Assembly: GCF_947487605.1 (NCBI RefSeq)
Contig: NZ_CANKXK010000001.1
Location: 124,001 to 188,000 of the forward strand
Length of the DNA: 64,000 bases
Source of the DNA: an uncultured Algibacter sp.
GTDB lineage: Bacteria; Bacteroidota; Bacteroidia; Flavobacteriales; Flavobacteriaceae
Direction of reading: 5' to 3'
In this document: piece after piece, positions 25,348 to 34,063 of the stretch
Layout: each line of letters starts with the position of its first letter
Numbering within the stretch: the stretch's first letter is position 1
The notes under the pieces: model-generated
Databases searched by the model: none
Seen by the model: the letters and a program-made list of their open reading frames with translations, nothing else
Told to the model about the DNA's origin: nothing
Program-made: the position numbers and the translations under genes

Positions 25348-26169
25348 TTATAAACTTTCTAAACCAAATTTAGTATACCTCAATTTTAAGCGGCGTGTTT
25401 CTTTTCTTATGGAGTTATTTAATAACAGTGCTGCTTCATTCCTGTAAGGACGCTCATGATATAAATGCAAGCAAATAACACTGTACCTAACTTGTAAAAA
25501 TTTATATCCTGCATTCATTAAGCGTTCACCAATTTCGCGGTCTTCTCCACCATATTGCATACGTTCATCAAAACCATTAACTTTTAAAACTGCATCTTTC
25601 CATCCTGAAACATTCATTCCATCAAAAGTTGCTTTAGTAGGTGTAAAAGTGTTTAAAAACCATGCTTTTAATCCATTTACTGTTAACTTGTTAGCTTTAA
25701 AATTCTTTTTTAAACCATTCTTAATTAACCAGTTAATATCAAAACAATTTGCATTACTAATATGCTTTTTAGATATTTTATTTGAAATTGATTCAGGTAA
25801 CTTAAAATAACCTCCAGATAGAAAACTATTTCGTTTACGCAATCTCAAGTGAGTTTCAACAAAGTCTCTTCTAGGTATACAGTCTCCATCTGTAAATATT
25901 AAATAGTTTGTAGTTGCCTGTAAAATAGCTTTGTTTAAAATTTTAGTTTTTTGAAATCCATTATCTTCCTGCCAAATATGACGAATAGTTATCTTTGAGT
26001 CGCGTTTAAATTCATCAATAACATTTCTAGTTTTTTCAGAAGAACCATCATCAGCTATAATAATCTCGAAATTAGATTCTGTTTGAAACTCATAACCCCA
26101 AAGCACCTTTTGCAACCACATTGGTTGATTGTATGTACTTATAATTACCGATGCCTTAAATGTGTTCAT
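25348..26169 (-). CDS. Glycosyltransferase family 2
   Basis: 273 aa. The GT-A nucleotide-binding pattern is VIISTYNQPMWLQKVL, then IIADDGSSEKTRNVI, and LIFTDGDCIPRRDFV (metal-binding DGD). A C-terminal GGEDREIGERLMNAGYKF matches the galactosyltransferase-like C-terminal domain seen in chondroitin-synthase-type GT2 enzymes. It shares a short divergent region with the next GT2 gene (26213), so the two may be coordinately controlled. Sugar donor unknown. Confidence 0.88.
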   Translation of the reverse strand: MNTFKASVIISTYNQPMWLQKVLWGYEFQTESNFEIIIADDGSSEKTRNVIDEFKRDSKITIRHIWQEDNGFQKTKILNKAILQATTNYLIFTDGDCIPRRDFVETHLRLRKRNSFLSGGYFKLPESISNKISKKHISNANCFDINWLIKNGLKKNFKANKLTVNGLKAWFLNTFTPTKATFDGMNVSGWKDAVLKVNGFDERMQYGGEDREIGERLMNAGYKFLQVRYSVICLHLYHERPYRNEAALLLNNSIRKETRRLKLRYTKFGLESL

Positions 26170-26212
26170 TGAAACAAAAATAACTATTTTTACCCAAGAA
26201 CAATATTTAGCA

Positions 26213-26971
26213 ATGATTAAACTATCGGGGGTTATTATTACTTATAATGAGGAAAGGAATATTGAAAAATGTCTACAATCTTTAATTAACGTTGTTGATG
26301 AAATTGTAGTAGTAGATTCGTTTTCAACAGACAACACTAAAACTATATGCTTAAGATATAATGTTGTTTTTATAGAACAGAAATTCTTAGGCTACATTGA
26401 ACAAAAAAACTTTGCTCTAAAGCAGGCGTCAAACAATTATGTTGTATCACTTGATGGTGATGAAGCGCTTTCTGATGATTTACAAAAGTCTATAATTGAC
26501 GTAAAAAACAATTGGGATTATGATGCCTACTACTGCAATCGATTTAATAACTTTTGTGGGCAGTGGATTAAACATTCCGATTGGTATCCAAACAAAAAGC
26601 TTCGTGTTTTTGACAGAACAAAAGCCGAATGGAAAGGAATAAACCCGCATGACAATGTCGTTATGCATCGTAGCAATAAAACAGGTTATCTAAAAGGAGA
26701 TATCTTACATTGGACTTACCAAACCTATTCTGAATTTAATTTGAAAACAGAAATGTTTTCAACTATAGCAGCAAAAGCTTATTATGATATAGGAAAAAAG
26801 TCTTCAATATGGAAAATTTTATTTAATCCCACTTGGGCTTTTTTTAAAGCTTATTTTTTAAGACTTGGTTTTTTAGATGGACTTAATGGCTTTATAATTT
26901 GTGTACAAACCGCTAATATTACATTTTTAAAATACACCAAATTAAGCGAACTTTATAAGCAAAACGCCTAA
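26213..26971 (+). CDS. Glycosyltransferase family 2, WaaE/KdtX-like
   Basis: 252 aa from the ATG at 26213 (MIKLSGVIITYNEERNIEKCLQSL), which gives the family N-terminus; the longer frame from 26129 overlaps the divergent gene. The catalytic region is VDEIVVVDSFSTDNTKTIC and NYVVSLDGDEALSDDL. This subgroup is typified by WaaE/KdtX, which adds glucose to the inner core of lipopolysaccharide. It fits a core-assembly role within this locus. Confidence 0.88.
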   Translation: MIKLSGVIITYNEERNIEKCLQSLINVVDEIVVVDSFSTDNTKTICLRYNVVFIEQKFLGYIEQKNFALKQASNNYVVSLDGDEALSDDLQKSIIDVKNNWDYDAYYCNRFNNFCGQWIKHSDWYPNKKLRVFDRTKAEWKGINPHDNVVMHRSNKTGYLKGDILHWTYQTYSEFNLKTEMFSTIAAKAYYDIGKKSSIWKILFNPTWAFFKAYFLRLGFLDGLNGFIICVQTANITFLKYTKLSELYKQNA

Positions 26972-26972
26972 T

Positions 26973-27728
26973 TTATTTCCAAAACTTCAATTTCTTTTTT
27001 AATCGTTTTTTACGATGATATTTTTCTTGAAAAGCTTCAATTTCTTTCCACATTAAGTTAAATATTTTATCAAAATCTTCCCCAGAACATTTAGCATACT
27101 CATCACTCATAACTTCTACCATACTTTTATGTATTGTAAGTCTTGAAAAATTTTTTATTCTAGCTTCAAAATCCATCTGGCCAAAATTCATCCTATTCAA
27201 ATCAACTAAATAGAAATCATATCCATTTCCTATTTTCTTTATTAAGGTGTTTCCTGGTGAATGATCTAAAAACTGAATTCCCTTTTCATGTAGACTAAAA
27301 GTAAACCTTGTGAAGGCTCTCAATATATTGTCGTAATCTGGATAATTAAAGTCGCTGGTTAACTCTCTATAGGTAATATCACAATCTAATTGCTCGCTTA
27401 TGTAAAAACTTCTTTTGAATAGAAACAAAGTTTTATATTCAAAATATGCCAATGGTTTTGGAGTTCCAACACCCAATTCCAATAATTTATTGGCATACTC
27501 AAACGAACGCTGTGCTTTACTTTTTCTAAAAAACTTATATGCGATTTGATTAATTATATTAGGTACTTTAAATTCCTTAACATTTATATCTATGTAATTA
27601 AAAGGAATAATTTTGATAATGTTCCTTTCTCCAACTCCACCTTCAAACAAATCAAAATCACTAACGATTTGGGTTAGAGTTTTTTTATTTACTTCGTCTT
27701 GATCATTGCTAAATACCTTAACTTCCAT
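26973..27728 (-). CDS. Kdo/lipopolysaccharide kinase (InaA/WaaP-like) family protein
   Basis: 251 aa. A protein-kinase-like fold is suggested by GTPKPLAYFEYKTLFLFKRSFYISEQL, the catalytic loop IQFLDHSPGNTLI (D-H-S-P-G-N) and the metal-binding YDFYLVDLNRMNFGQMDF. Families with this pattern phosphorylate Kdo or heptose of the lipid A core. The His-Arg-Asp version of the catalytic loop is replaced by LDHS, as in several such sugar kinases. Its location among core-type glycosyltransferases supports the assignment. Confidence 0.82.
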   Translation of the reverse strand: MEVKVFSNDQDEVNKKTLTQIVSDFDLFEGGVGERNIIKIIPFNYIDINVKEFKVPNIINQIAYKFFRKSKAQRSFEYANKLLELGVGTPKPLAYFEYKTLFLFKRSFYISEQLDCDITYRELTSDFNYPDYDNILRAFTRFTFSLHEKGIQFLDHSPGNTLIKKIGNGYDFYLVDLNRMNFGQMDFEARIKNFSRLTIHKSMVEVMSDEYAKCSGEDFDKIFNLMWKEIEAFQEKYHRKKRLKKKLKFWK

Positions 27729-27826
27729 TCTTATTAATATAATATTGATTCTTTGAAATATCGAATATCAGTCCTTTCAAAACCTATATAAAAATAAAAC
27801 AATCAATTTTTAAAAGTTTTCTATTA

Positions 27827-27850
27827 TATATTTGCACTGGTGCAAATATA
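27827..27850. promoter_or_regulatory. 24-base palindrome carrying a -7 box on both strands
   Basis: 27827-27837 (TATATTTGCAC) and 27840-27850 are exact reverse complements, so TATATTTG is presented on both strands between the divergent kinase-like (start 27728) and transferase (start 27867) genes. It may be a two-way promoter, an operator, or both. Confidence 0.4.
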
Positions 27851-27866
27851 AGCTTCATAAATTAAT

Positions 27867-28718
27867 ATGAATATGTTCAAACATTTTTTAATAACTCGAT
27901 TTAATTTAAGACAACCAGATTGGAAAACAACAAAAAACAACGTTCCTGTTCTCACTGAAGAATGGCATAAAAACAGGTTCGAGCTTTTTGTGAAATATTG
28001 TTTTTATAGTGTAGCTGCACAAACAAATAAAGATTTTGAATGGCTAGTTTTTTTCGATACGACAACTCCTAAAAAATACAAGCTCATTATTGATGAATTA
28101 GACAAAAAATTGGTCAACTTTAAACCCTTTTTTGTAGAAGGAATGGAACAGTTTTTACCTGGAATTAAATCGTACGTCTCAAATTTCAACCAAGAATATA
28201 TTATAACTAGCCGTATTGATAATGATGATTGTTTGAGTAAAGACTATATAGATGCAGTTCAAAAGCAGTTCAATCAGCAAAATTTTACCGCTATAGATTT
28301 CATTGACGGTTATACGATACAAACAAGTCCGAACATTAAAATAGGCAAACGTTTTGACCAGTACAATCCTTTTATTTCGCTTATAGAAAAAAATGATGAC
28401 CCAAAGACCGTTTGGGCTATTCGTCATTCACATTGGAAACGTGAAAAAAATATAGTACAAATTAGAAATCACAGAACATGGGCTGCTGTTATCCATCAAG
28501 AAAATAAAATCAATGCTTTTGTAGGCTATGACGATGTTAATTTGACAGAATTTTTTAAAGATTTTATAATTGATCCTTCAGAAGTAACCAAACTAAAAAA
28601 TGAGGCTATTCCGTATATAGAATGGAAAAAGGAAAGCAAAAGAAATCACATTTCTTCTTATTGGAACTATACATTTAAAAATATAAAAAAGAAACTAGGC
28701 GTCTATAAATTCAAATAA
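27867..28718 (+). CDS. Putative rhamnosyltransferase-type glycosyltransferase
   Basis: 283 aa. It matches the putative rhamnosyl transferase family (PF11316): FKHFLITRFNLR at the N-terminus, DFEWLVFFDTTTPKKYK, and YIITSRIDNDDCLSKDYI (the D-x-D-D metal site near residue 112). The C-terminal 60 residues are basic. The true start may be at the second Met (27873). It closes the glycan locus. Specificity for rhamnose is only suggested by the family name. Confidence 0.8.
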   Translation: MNMFKHFLITRFNLRQPDWKTTKNNVPVLTEEWHKNRFELFVKYCFYSVAAQTNKDFEWLVFFDTTTPKKYKLIIDELDKKLVNFKPFFVEGMEQFLPGIKSYVSNFNQEYIITSRIDNDDCLSKDYIDAVQKQFNQQNFTAIDFIDGYTIQTSPNIKIGKRFDQYNPFISLIEKNDDPKTVWAIRHSHWKREKNIVQIRNHRTWAAVIHQENKINAFVGYDDVNLTEFFKDFIIDPSEVTKLKNEAIPYIEWKKESKRNHISSYWNYTFKNIKKKLGVYKFK

Positions 28719-28739
28719 ACATTTATATAATTGGTAGTT

Positions 28740-29300
28740 ATGCATCAAGAAATTAATAATGCACTTAAAGTTTTAAAACAAGGTGGCCTTATTCTCTACC
28801 CTACAGACACAGTTTGGGGTATAGGTTGCGATGCTACTAATACTGAAGCAGTGCAAAAAGTATATAAGCTAAAACAACGCGAAGATAGTAAAGCCCTTAT
28901 TTGCTTAGTAGCAGATGATAGAATGCTAAAAAGATATATAAAAACGATACCTGATGTTGCCATAAATATTATTAACATTACTAATAAACCTACAACAATT
29001 ATTTATGATGATGCTAGAAATTTAGCTAGTAATTTAATTGCCGGAGACCATACCATAGCTATACGAATTCCAGATAACGAATTTTGCTATCAATTATCAA
29101 GAAAGCTTAATGGTGCGTTAGTCTCAACATCTGCAAATATTAGTGGTGAAGCAACCCCGAAATCGTTTAAAGAAATAAGTCCAGCTATTTTAAAAGGTGT
29201 TGACTATGTTGTAAATTTGCATCGCGAAAAAATTTGTGACAAACCATCTTCAATTATAAAGTTGAGCAATAGTGGTATTGTTAATATAATCAGAGAATAA
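28740..29300 (+). CDS. tsaC: L-threonylcarbamoyladenylate synthase (Sua5/YrdC family)
   Basis: 186 aa from the ATG at 28740; an upstream in-frame TTG (28731) is less likely. It makes threonylcarbamoyl-AMP for the t6A37 modification of tRNAs reading ANN codons. The YrdC core is visible: GGLILYPTDTVWGIGCDATN, KQREDSKALICLV and ALVSTSANISGEATP. The domain is the short TsaC form, without the Sua5 C-terminal extension. It lies 67 bases before the CCA enzyme, another tRNA-processing gene. Confidence 0.92.
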   Translation: MHQEINNALKVLKQGGLILYPTDTVWGIGCDATNTEAVQKVYKLKQREDSKALICLVADDRMLKRYIKTIPDVAINIINITNKPTTIIYDDARNLASNLIAGDHTIAIRIPDNEFCYQLSRKLNGALVSTSANISGEATPKSFKEISPAILKGVDYVVNLHREKICDKPSSIIKLSNSGIVNIIRE

Positions 29301-29310
29301 AACACAAATT

Positions 29311-29362
29311 TTAAATTCCAAATTCCAATTAAAACTGGTTTGGAATTTAACCATTGGAATTT
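29311..29362. repeat. Overlapping alternative hairpins built from AAATTCCAA words
   Basis: TTAAATTCCAAA (29311-29322) pairs with 29339-29350, while AAATTCCAAT (29320-29329) pairs with 29353-29362. The two stems share bases and cannot both form. They lie between the tsaC stop and the cca start and reuse the arm word of the hairpin at 22310-22341. Confidence 0.6.
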
Positions 29363-29367
29363 AATTG

Positions 29368-30786
29368 ATGAATTATAAAAAAGCATTACAAAATAAAATA
29401 TTCAAAATTATATCTCAATCTGCATCTGAATTAGGTGTAGAAAGCTATGTTATTGGTGGCTTTGTTCGTGATTTTATTTTAAATCGTGGCAATGCAAAAG
29501 ATATTGATGTGGTTGCCATTGGTGATGGTATTAAACTCGCTCAACAAGTTGCTAAAAACCTTTCTAACAAACCAAAAGTACAAGTTTTTAAAACTTATGG
29601 TACAGCAATGCTAAGAAATGAAGACGTCGAAATTGAGTTTGTTGGTGCTCGAAAAGAATCTTATAATGAAAACAGCAGAAATCCTGCTGTAGAAAATGGC
29701 ACATTAGAAGACGACCAAAATCGTCGCGATTTCACTATAAATGCTTTAGCTTTAAATCTAAGTGAAAATAATTTTGGTGAATTACTTGATCCATTTAATG
29801 GAATTAAGGATTTAGAAAATAAAATTATCCGCACACCGCTTAATCCAGATATCACTTATAGCGATGACCCGCTAAGAATGATGCGTGCCATTAGGTTTGC
29901 CTCACAATTAAATTTTACAATTGAAGATAAATCGCTTAAAGCTATTTCTAAGAATAGCCATCGAATTAAGATAATTACCAAAGAACGCATTGTAACAGAA
30001 TTAAATAAAATTCTTGAAAGTGAGAAACCATCAATTGGTTTTTTATTACTAGAGCAAACAGGCTTGTTACAACATATTTTGCCAGAACTCACCGCTTTAA
30101 AAGGAATAGATGAAGTTGAAGGACAACGACATAAAGACAACTTTTATCATACTTTGGAAGTAGTCGACAACATTTCCAAAAACACAAACAATTTATGGTT
30201 GCGATGGGCTGCTCTTTTACACGATATTGGAAAAGCACCAACAAAAAAATTCAACAAAAAGGTTGGATGGACTTTTCATGCGCACGAATTTGAAGGTTCT
30301 AAAATGGTTTATCAATTATTTAAAAGACTCAGAATGCCTTTAAATGATAAAATGAAGTTTGTTCAAAAAATGGTATTTATGAGTTCGCGTCCCATTGTGT
30401 TATCACAAGATATCGTAACAGATTCGGCTGTGCGTCGTTTAGTTTTTGATGCTGGAGATTTTGTAGATGATTTAATGACGCTTTGTGAAGCAGATATTAC
30501 AACCAAGAATCCTAAAAAATTTAATAAATATAAGAACAACTTTAAAATTGTTAGGCAGAAAATTGTTGAAGTTGAAGAACGAGATCATATTCGTAATTTT
30601 CAACCCCCAATTTCAGGTGAGGAAATTATGAAAACTTTTAATTTGAAACCTTCACGCGAAATCGGTTTGATAAAAGAAACTATAAAGGAAGCCATACTTG
30701 AAGGAGACATCCCTAATGAATATGATGCCGCCTATAAACTCATGCTTAAAGAGGGAGAGCAACTAGGACTAAAGACAAGCGATTAA
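29368..30786 (+). CDS. cca: CCA tRNA nucleotidyltransferase with HD domain
   Basis: 472 aa from the ATG at 29368. It adds or repairs the 3' CCA of tRNAs, needed here since neither tRNA gene encodes CCA. Class II polymerase motifs are [37 protein letters not shown], and [17 protein letters not shown], the usual ERMRRE-adjacent region. A C-terminal HD phosphohydrolase domain starts near residue 255 ([28 protein letters not shown]). The HD domain places it near the enterobacterial-type bifunctional enzymes. Confidence 0.93.
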   Translation: MNYKKALQNKIFKIISQSASELGVESYVIGGFVRDFILNRGNAKDIDVVAIGDGIKLAQQVAKNLSNKPKVQVFKTYGTAMLRNEDVEIEFVGARKESYNENSRNPAVENGTLEDDQNRRDFTINALALNLSENNFGELLDPFNGIKDLENKIIRTPLNPDITYSDDPLRMMRAIRFASQLNFTIEDKSLKAISKNSHRIKIITKERIVTELNKILESEKPSIGFLLLEQTGLLQHILPELTALKGIDEVEGQRHKDNFYHTLEVVDNISKNTNNLWLRWAALLHDIGKAPTKKFNKKVGWTFHAHEFEGSKMVYQLFKRLRMPLNDKMKFVQKMVFMSSRPIVLSQDIVTDSAVRRLVFDAGDFVDDLMTLCEADITTKNPKKFNKYKNNFKIVRQKIVEVEERDHIRNFQPPISGEEIMKTFNLKPSREIGLIKETIKEAILEGDIPNEYDAAYKLMLKEGEQLGLKTSD

Positions 30787-30787
30787 A

Positions 30788-31264
30788 ATGATTAAACTAC
30801 TTAGAACAGATTCCAATAATATTGACTTCGTTTACTTAGTTAAAAAACTTGATTCGTACCTAAAAATTATTGATGGCGACGATCACTCATTTTATAATCA
30901 ATTCAATAATATTGATGTTTTAAAACATGTTGTAGTTGCATATAATGATGCCATACCCGTTGGTTGTGGAGCATTCAAAATGTTTAATAATAACAGTGTG
31001 GAAATTAAACGTATGTTCACATTGCCCGCATCCAGAGGTCAAAAAATTGCTAGTAAAATTTTAAATGAATTAGAACACTGGGCTAAAGAATTAAAGTATA
31101 CTTCCTGCATCTTAGAAACTGGGAAAAGGCAAGTTGCCGCAGTAAATTTTTATTCAAACCAAAACTATAATATAATTCCAAACTTCGGGCCGTATAAAAA
31201 TATTGAAAATAGTGTCTGCTTTGAAAAACAATTATCACCATGGAAAAAGATAATAAACAGGTAA
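30788..31264 (+). CDS. GNAT family N-acetyltransferase
   Basis: 158 aa. The acetyl-CoA site is in EIKRMFTLPASRGQKIASKILNELEHWA (R-G-Q-K-I-A as the Q/R-x-x-G-x-G/A pattern), and the C-terminal FYSNQNYNIIPNFGPY is standard for small-molecule GNATs. Substrate unknown. The start is 2 bases after the cca stop, so both are probably co-transcribed, and the 3' end overlaps the heme A synthase start by 25 bases. Confidence 0.9.
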   Translation: MIKLLRTDSNNIDFVYLVKKLDSYLKIIDGDDHSFYNQFNNIDVLKHVVVAYNDAIPVGCGAFKMFNNNSVEIKRMFTLPASRGQKIASKILNELEHWAKELKYTSCILETGKRQVAAVNFYSNQNYNIIPNFGPYKNIENSVCFEKQLSPWKKIINR

Positions 31265-32256
31265 TTTATTGGCTATTAACTGGATGCCTTCTTATATTTA
31301 TCATGGTAGTTGTTGGGGGTATAACTAGATTAACGCATTCTGGCTTATCAATCTCGAATTACAAACTCATTTCTGGTACTATTCCACCATTAAACGAAGC
31401 TGAATGGCAAACCGCTTTTGAGCTTTATAAGCAGTATCCTGAATATAAAAAACTTAACAGCCACTTTTCGCTTCAAGACTTTAAAGACATTTATTTCTGG
31501 GAATGGTTACATCGCGTAATTGGACGCTTTATAGGGCTAGTATTTTTTATTCCATTTCTATATTTTTTAATTAAAAAACAACTATCAAAACCAACTATGA
31601 AGAAATGTGTGGTTTTACTTTTTCTTGGAGGGTTTCAAGGGTTTTTAGGCTGGTACATGGTTAAAAGTGGTTTAGTTGACAATCCTGACGTTAGCCACTA
31701 TAGATTGGCAGCACACTTAACCACGGCATTTATTACATTTGCCTATACTTTTTGGGTAGCATTAGATTTAATGTTCCCAGATAAAAAACAAATCAATAAA
31801 AGTTTTAGGAATTTAATTCGTTTTGGATTGGGCGTACTAATTCTTCAAATTATATATGGCGCTTTTGTAGCTGGCTTAGATGCTGGTTTTATTCACAACC
31901 ATTGGCCGATGATGAGCGAAGGTAAATTCATCCATGAAACAGTATATATTGAGCAAAATCCATTTTACAGAAATTTTATTGAAGGTAAAAGTGGTGTTCA
32001 ATTTGTTCATAGAATCCTTGCTTATATTGTGGTTTTATTCATTTTTATAATTTGGCAAAAATCAAAAAAAATAGATTTAATGGTTTTACAATCAAAAGCA
32101 ATTAATATATTATTAATAATGGTTGGGGTTCAGTTTCTATTAGGCGTTTTTACTATATTATTGCAAGTTCCAGTATGGCTGGGTGTTGCGCATCAAATAG
32201 GTGCTTTTTTCCTGTTAAGTAGCATGACATTTACACTACATCGTTTTACTAGATAA
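31240..32256 (+). CDS. COX15/CtaA family heme A synthase
   Basis: 338 aa with about eight membrane helices. It oxidises heme O to heme A for cytochrome c oxidase. The COX15-type signature THSGLSISNYKLISGTIPPL is at residues about 32-50. Four heme-ligand-type histidines appear in WLHRVIGRF, HYRLAAHLTTAF, HRILAYIVV and GVAHQIGAFF. The start overlaps the GNAT gene by 25 bases, which may be real coupling or a slightly wrong start. Confidence 0.92.
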   Translation: MEKDNKQVIYWLLTGCLLIFIMVVVGGITRLTHSGLSISNYKLISGTIPPLNEAEWQTAFELYKQYPEYKKLNSHFSLQDFKDIYFWEWLHRVIGRFIGLVFFIPFLYFLIKKQLSKPTMKKCVVLLFLGGFQGFLGWYMVKSGLVDNPDVSHYRLAAHLTTAFITFAYTFWVALDLMFPDKKQINKSFRNLIRFGLGVLILQIIYGAFVAGLDAGFIHNHWPMMSEGKFIHETVYIEQNPFYRNFIEGKSGVQFVHRILAYIVVLFIFIIWQKSKKIDLMVLQSKAINILLIMVGVQFLLGVFTILLQVPVWLGVAHQIGAFFLLSSMTFTLHRFTR

Positions 32257-32273
32257 AGAAAATATTTATTTAG

Positions 32274-32293
32274 ATTCCCATCTTCATGGGAAT
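32274..32293. repeat. REP-like hairpin
   Basis: ATTCCCAT, loop CTTC, ATGGGAAT: a perfect 8-base stem just after the heme A synthase gene. The wording (GATTCCC-loop-GGGAAT) is like dispersed intergenic repeats in many bacteria. It may also serve as a weak terminator. Confidence 0.45.
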
Positions 32294-32360
32294 AACAATT
32301 TCAATGGGAACCTCGAAGTTTAGACTCGTGGAATTCCTTCAGAATAATTTAAAAAAAGCA

Positions 32361-32368
32361 TACATTTG
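32361..32368 (+). promoter_or_regulatory. -7 box of the PRiA4 ORF3-like gene
   Basis: TACATTTG, an exact TAnnTTTG match, 20 bases before the ATG at 32388. No clear -33 element is seen. Confidence 0.35.
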
Positions 32369-32387
32369 CATCATATTTATTTAATTA

Positions 32388-32897
32388 ATGATTTACAGAT
32401 TTAGAGTTATACTTGATAATGATACAGAAGAAGATATCTTTCGCGATCTAGAAATTCGTGAAGACGATACTTTGGAGGATTTACACAATATTATTACACA
32501 ATCTTTTGGGTTTGATGGCACTGAAATGGCATCTTTTTATATTAGTGATGACCAATGGAATCAAGGTGAAGAAATTTCATTGTTTGATTTAAGTGAAGAT
32601 GGCTCTGCTCGATTAATGAATGAGACAGCTATAAATGATGTGGCACATGAGGTACAACCTAAACTTATTTATGTTTACGATTTTTTAAGTATGTGGACTT
32701 TTTATGTGGAATTAGCAGAAATAGTTGATGAAGCTGAAGGTTTCGATTATCCAAACCTCATGTTTGTTCAAGGTCAGGTTCCAGAAACAGCACCAAAAAA
32801 AATATTTGAGACTGATGATGACGATTTTGATGAATTTGAAGATGGCATAGACGTAGATGATTACGACAGTTTAGATTTTGATGAAAACTGGAACTAA
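32388..32897 (+). CDS. IS1096 passenger TnpR / plasmid pRiA4b ORF-3-like protein
   Basis: 169 aa. The N-terminal 120 residues (MIYRFRVILDNDTEEDIFRDLEIRE, LEDLHNIITQSFGF, SFYISDDQWNQGEEISLFD) match PF07929. The name comes from a passenger gene of a mycobacterial element; the protein is not a resolvase. The last 40 residues are an acidic tail rich in Asp and Glu (DDDDFDEFEDGIDVDDYD). No transposon ends are present, so it looks like a resident gene of unknown function. It converges with the next gene with a 4-base overlap. Confidence 0.82.
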   Translation: MIYRFRVILDNDTEEDIFRDLEIREDDTLEDLHNIITQSFGFDGTEMASFYISDDQWNQGEEISLFDLSEDGSARLMNETAINDVAHEVQPKLIYVYDFLSMWTFYVELAEIVDEAEGFDYPNLMFVQGQVPETAPKKIFETDDDDFDEFEDGIDVDDYDSLDFDENWN

Positions 32898-33952
32898 AGT
32901 ATTTTAGGATTTACGTTTTCATAGTTTCGAGTTAAAAATTCCAAAGAACTTTTTAATATTTTACCCATATTATTAGCACGTTTAAACTTAACGTCTTGTG
33001 TGTATTCGAAAATTTTCATTTTTAATAATTCAACATATTCCTTTTTCGAAATTGTATCGTTAATCATGCATTTTAAAAGTAAGTCTACTCTGTCATGAAA
33101 ACTCTTTAATCTTTTTACAAGAATAGATCGTTCTTCAATTTTATATTGATTAATCGAAAATTTTTGAAAAGTATCAGACACCAATTCCACCATTTCGAGG
33201 TTCTCTTTAAAAAACTGAGGTCTATATATATTAAATTTACCTTCATAAGATTGCTGATCAAAATCTATAGCACGAATTTTATAAACTACGTGATCAAAAT
33301 CATGTGTTGGTACAATAACATAGTTGTACGAACGCATATCTCCTAAAAGCCTAATCATACAACGTTCATTAAACTTTACAAACTCCTTAGCTATTTGAGA
33401 TTTTTCAGATTTAGAGCAATTTGGTAACATGTTTTTTATAAAAACATCACCAGGTATTCCTGCAATATGCTCTTCAATTAAAGTGTTTTTATAAACTAGA
33501 AAATTTAGATTATATGGCGATAACATGTGTTCTAATTCCAAACCATAAATACGTGATGCATCGGCAGTCTTAATATAGAAATATGTGTAATTATCATTTA
33601 AAATATTTCTAATTTTAATTCTAAAGGGCTTAGAGTTTCCAAATGTGCAAAAATCAATTGCATCAACGTTTAAAAAAGGGATTGTGCTTTCATTTCCATC
33701 AGAATGTAAAATAGTATATACTTTTTTTAAGCTTAAATCAATTTCTTCGCGCTCATAATCATTATAATAAACCCGAATCCAAAGCGTATCGTTATCTTCT
33801 TTATCATAAACAACTACAGATCCTTGAAAGCGCAGCAAATCATCATAAAAAATAGGTATTTTTATGTTTCTATTATATTCAAATAGATAATCATGTAGCA
33901 TTTTCGTAACAGGAAACGAAGGCTTTTTTTTAGATATTTTTAAATCTTGCAT
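32894..33952 (-). CDS. Conserved hypothetical protein with kinase-like catalytic motifs
   Basis: 352 aa, soluble, no signal peptide. I cannot assign a named family. Residues about 130-245 carry a pattern like a divergent protein-kinase-like phosphotransferase: LIEEHIAGIPGD (a hinge-like stretch), RLLGDMRSYNYVIV (like the catalytic loop GD-x4-N), and YKIRAIDFDQQSYEG (like the metal-binding DFD). The C-terminal 90 residues are helical and basic. The start at 33952 is the only good ATG. It sits divergent to an ABC exporter and convergent with the PRiA4-like gene. Function unknown; the kinase reading is inference. Confidence 0.7.
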   Translation of the reverse strand: MQDLKISKKKPSFPVTKMLHDYLFEYNRNIKIPIFYDDLLRFQGSVVVYDKEDNDTLWIRVYYNDYEREEIDLSLKKVYTILHSDGNESTIPFLNVDAIDFCTFGNSKPFRIKIRNILNDNYTYFYIKTADASRIYGLELEHMLSPYNLNFLVYKNTLIEEHIAGIPGDVFIKNMLPNCSKSEKSQIAKEFVKFNERCMIRLLGDMRSYNYVIVPTHDFDHVVYKIRAIDFDQQSYEGKFNIYRPQFFKENLEMVELVSDTFQKFSINQYKIEERSILVKRLKSFHDRVDLLLKCMINDTISKKEYVELLKMKIFEYTQDVKFKRANNMGKILKSSLEFLTRNYENVNPKIL

Positions 33953-34063
33953 AGTATAAAGTTAATGCTTTTATTGAAATGAATGTAACAAACTTAGTCT
34001 ACTTTCGTCTTACGTTTATAACTAACCCATGCTAAATTAATTTGGCATAAAACATTATTACAC

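Noticed and set aside
32388-32897. Insertion sequence, suggested by the IS1096 passenger family name
   Set aside because: No transposase, terminal inverted repeats or target duplication nearby; the name is inherited from one family member.
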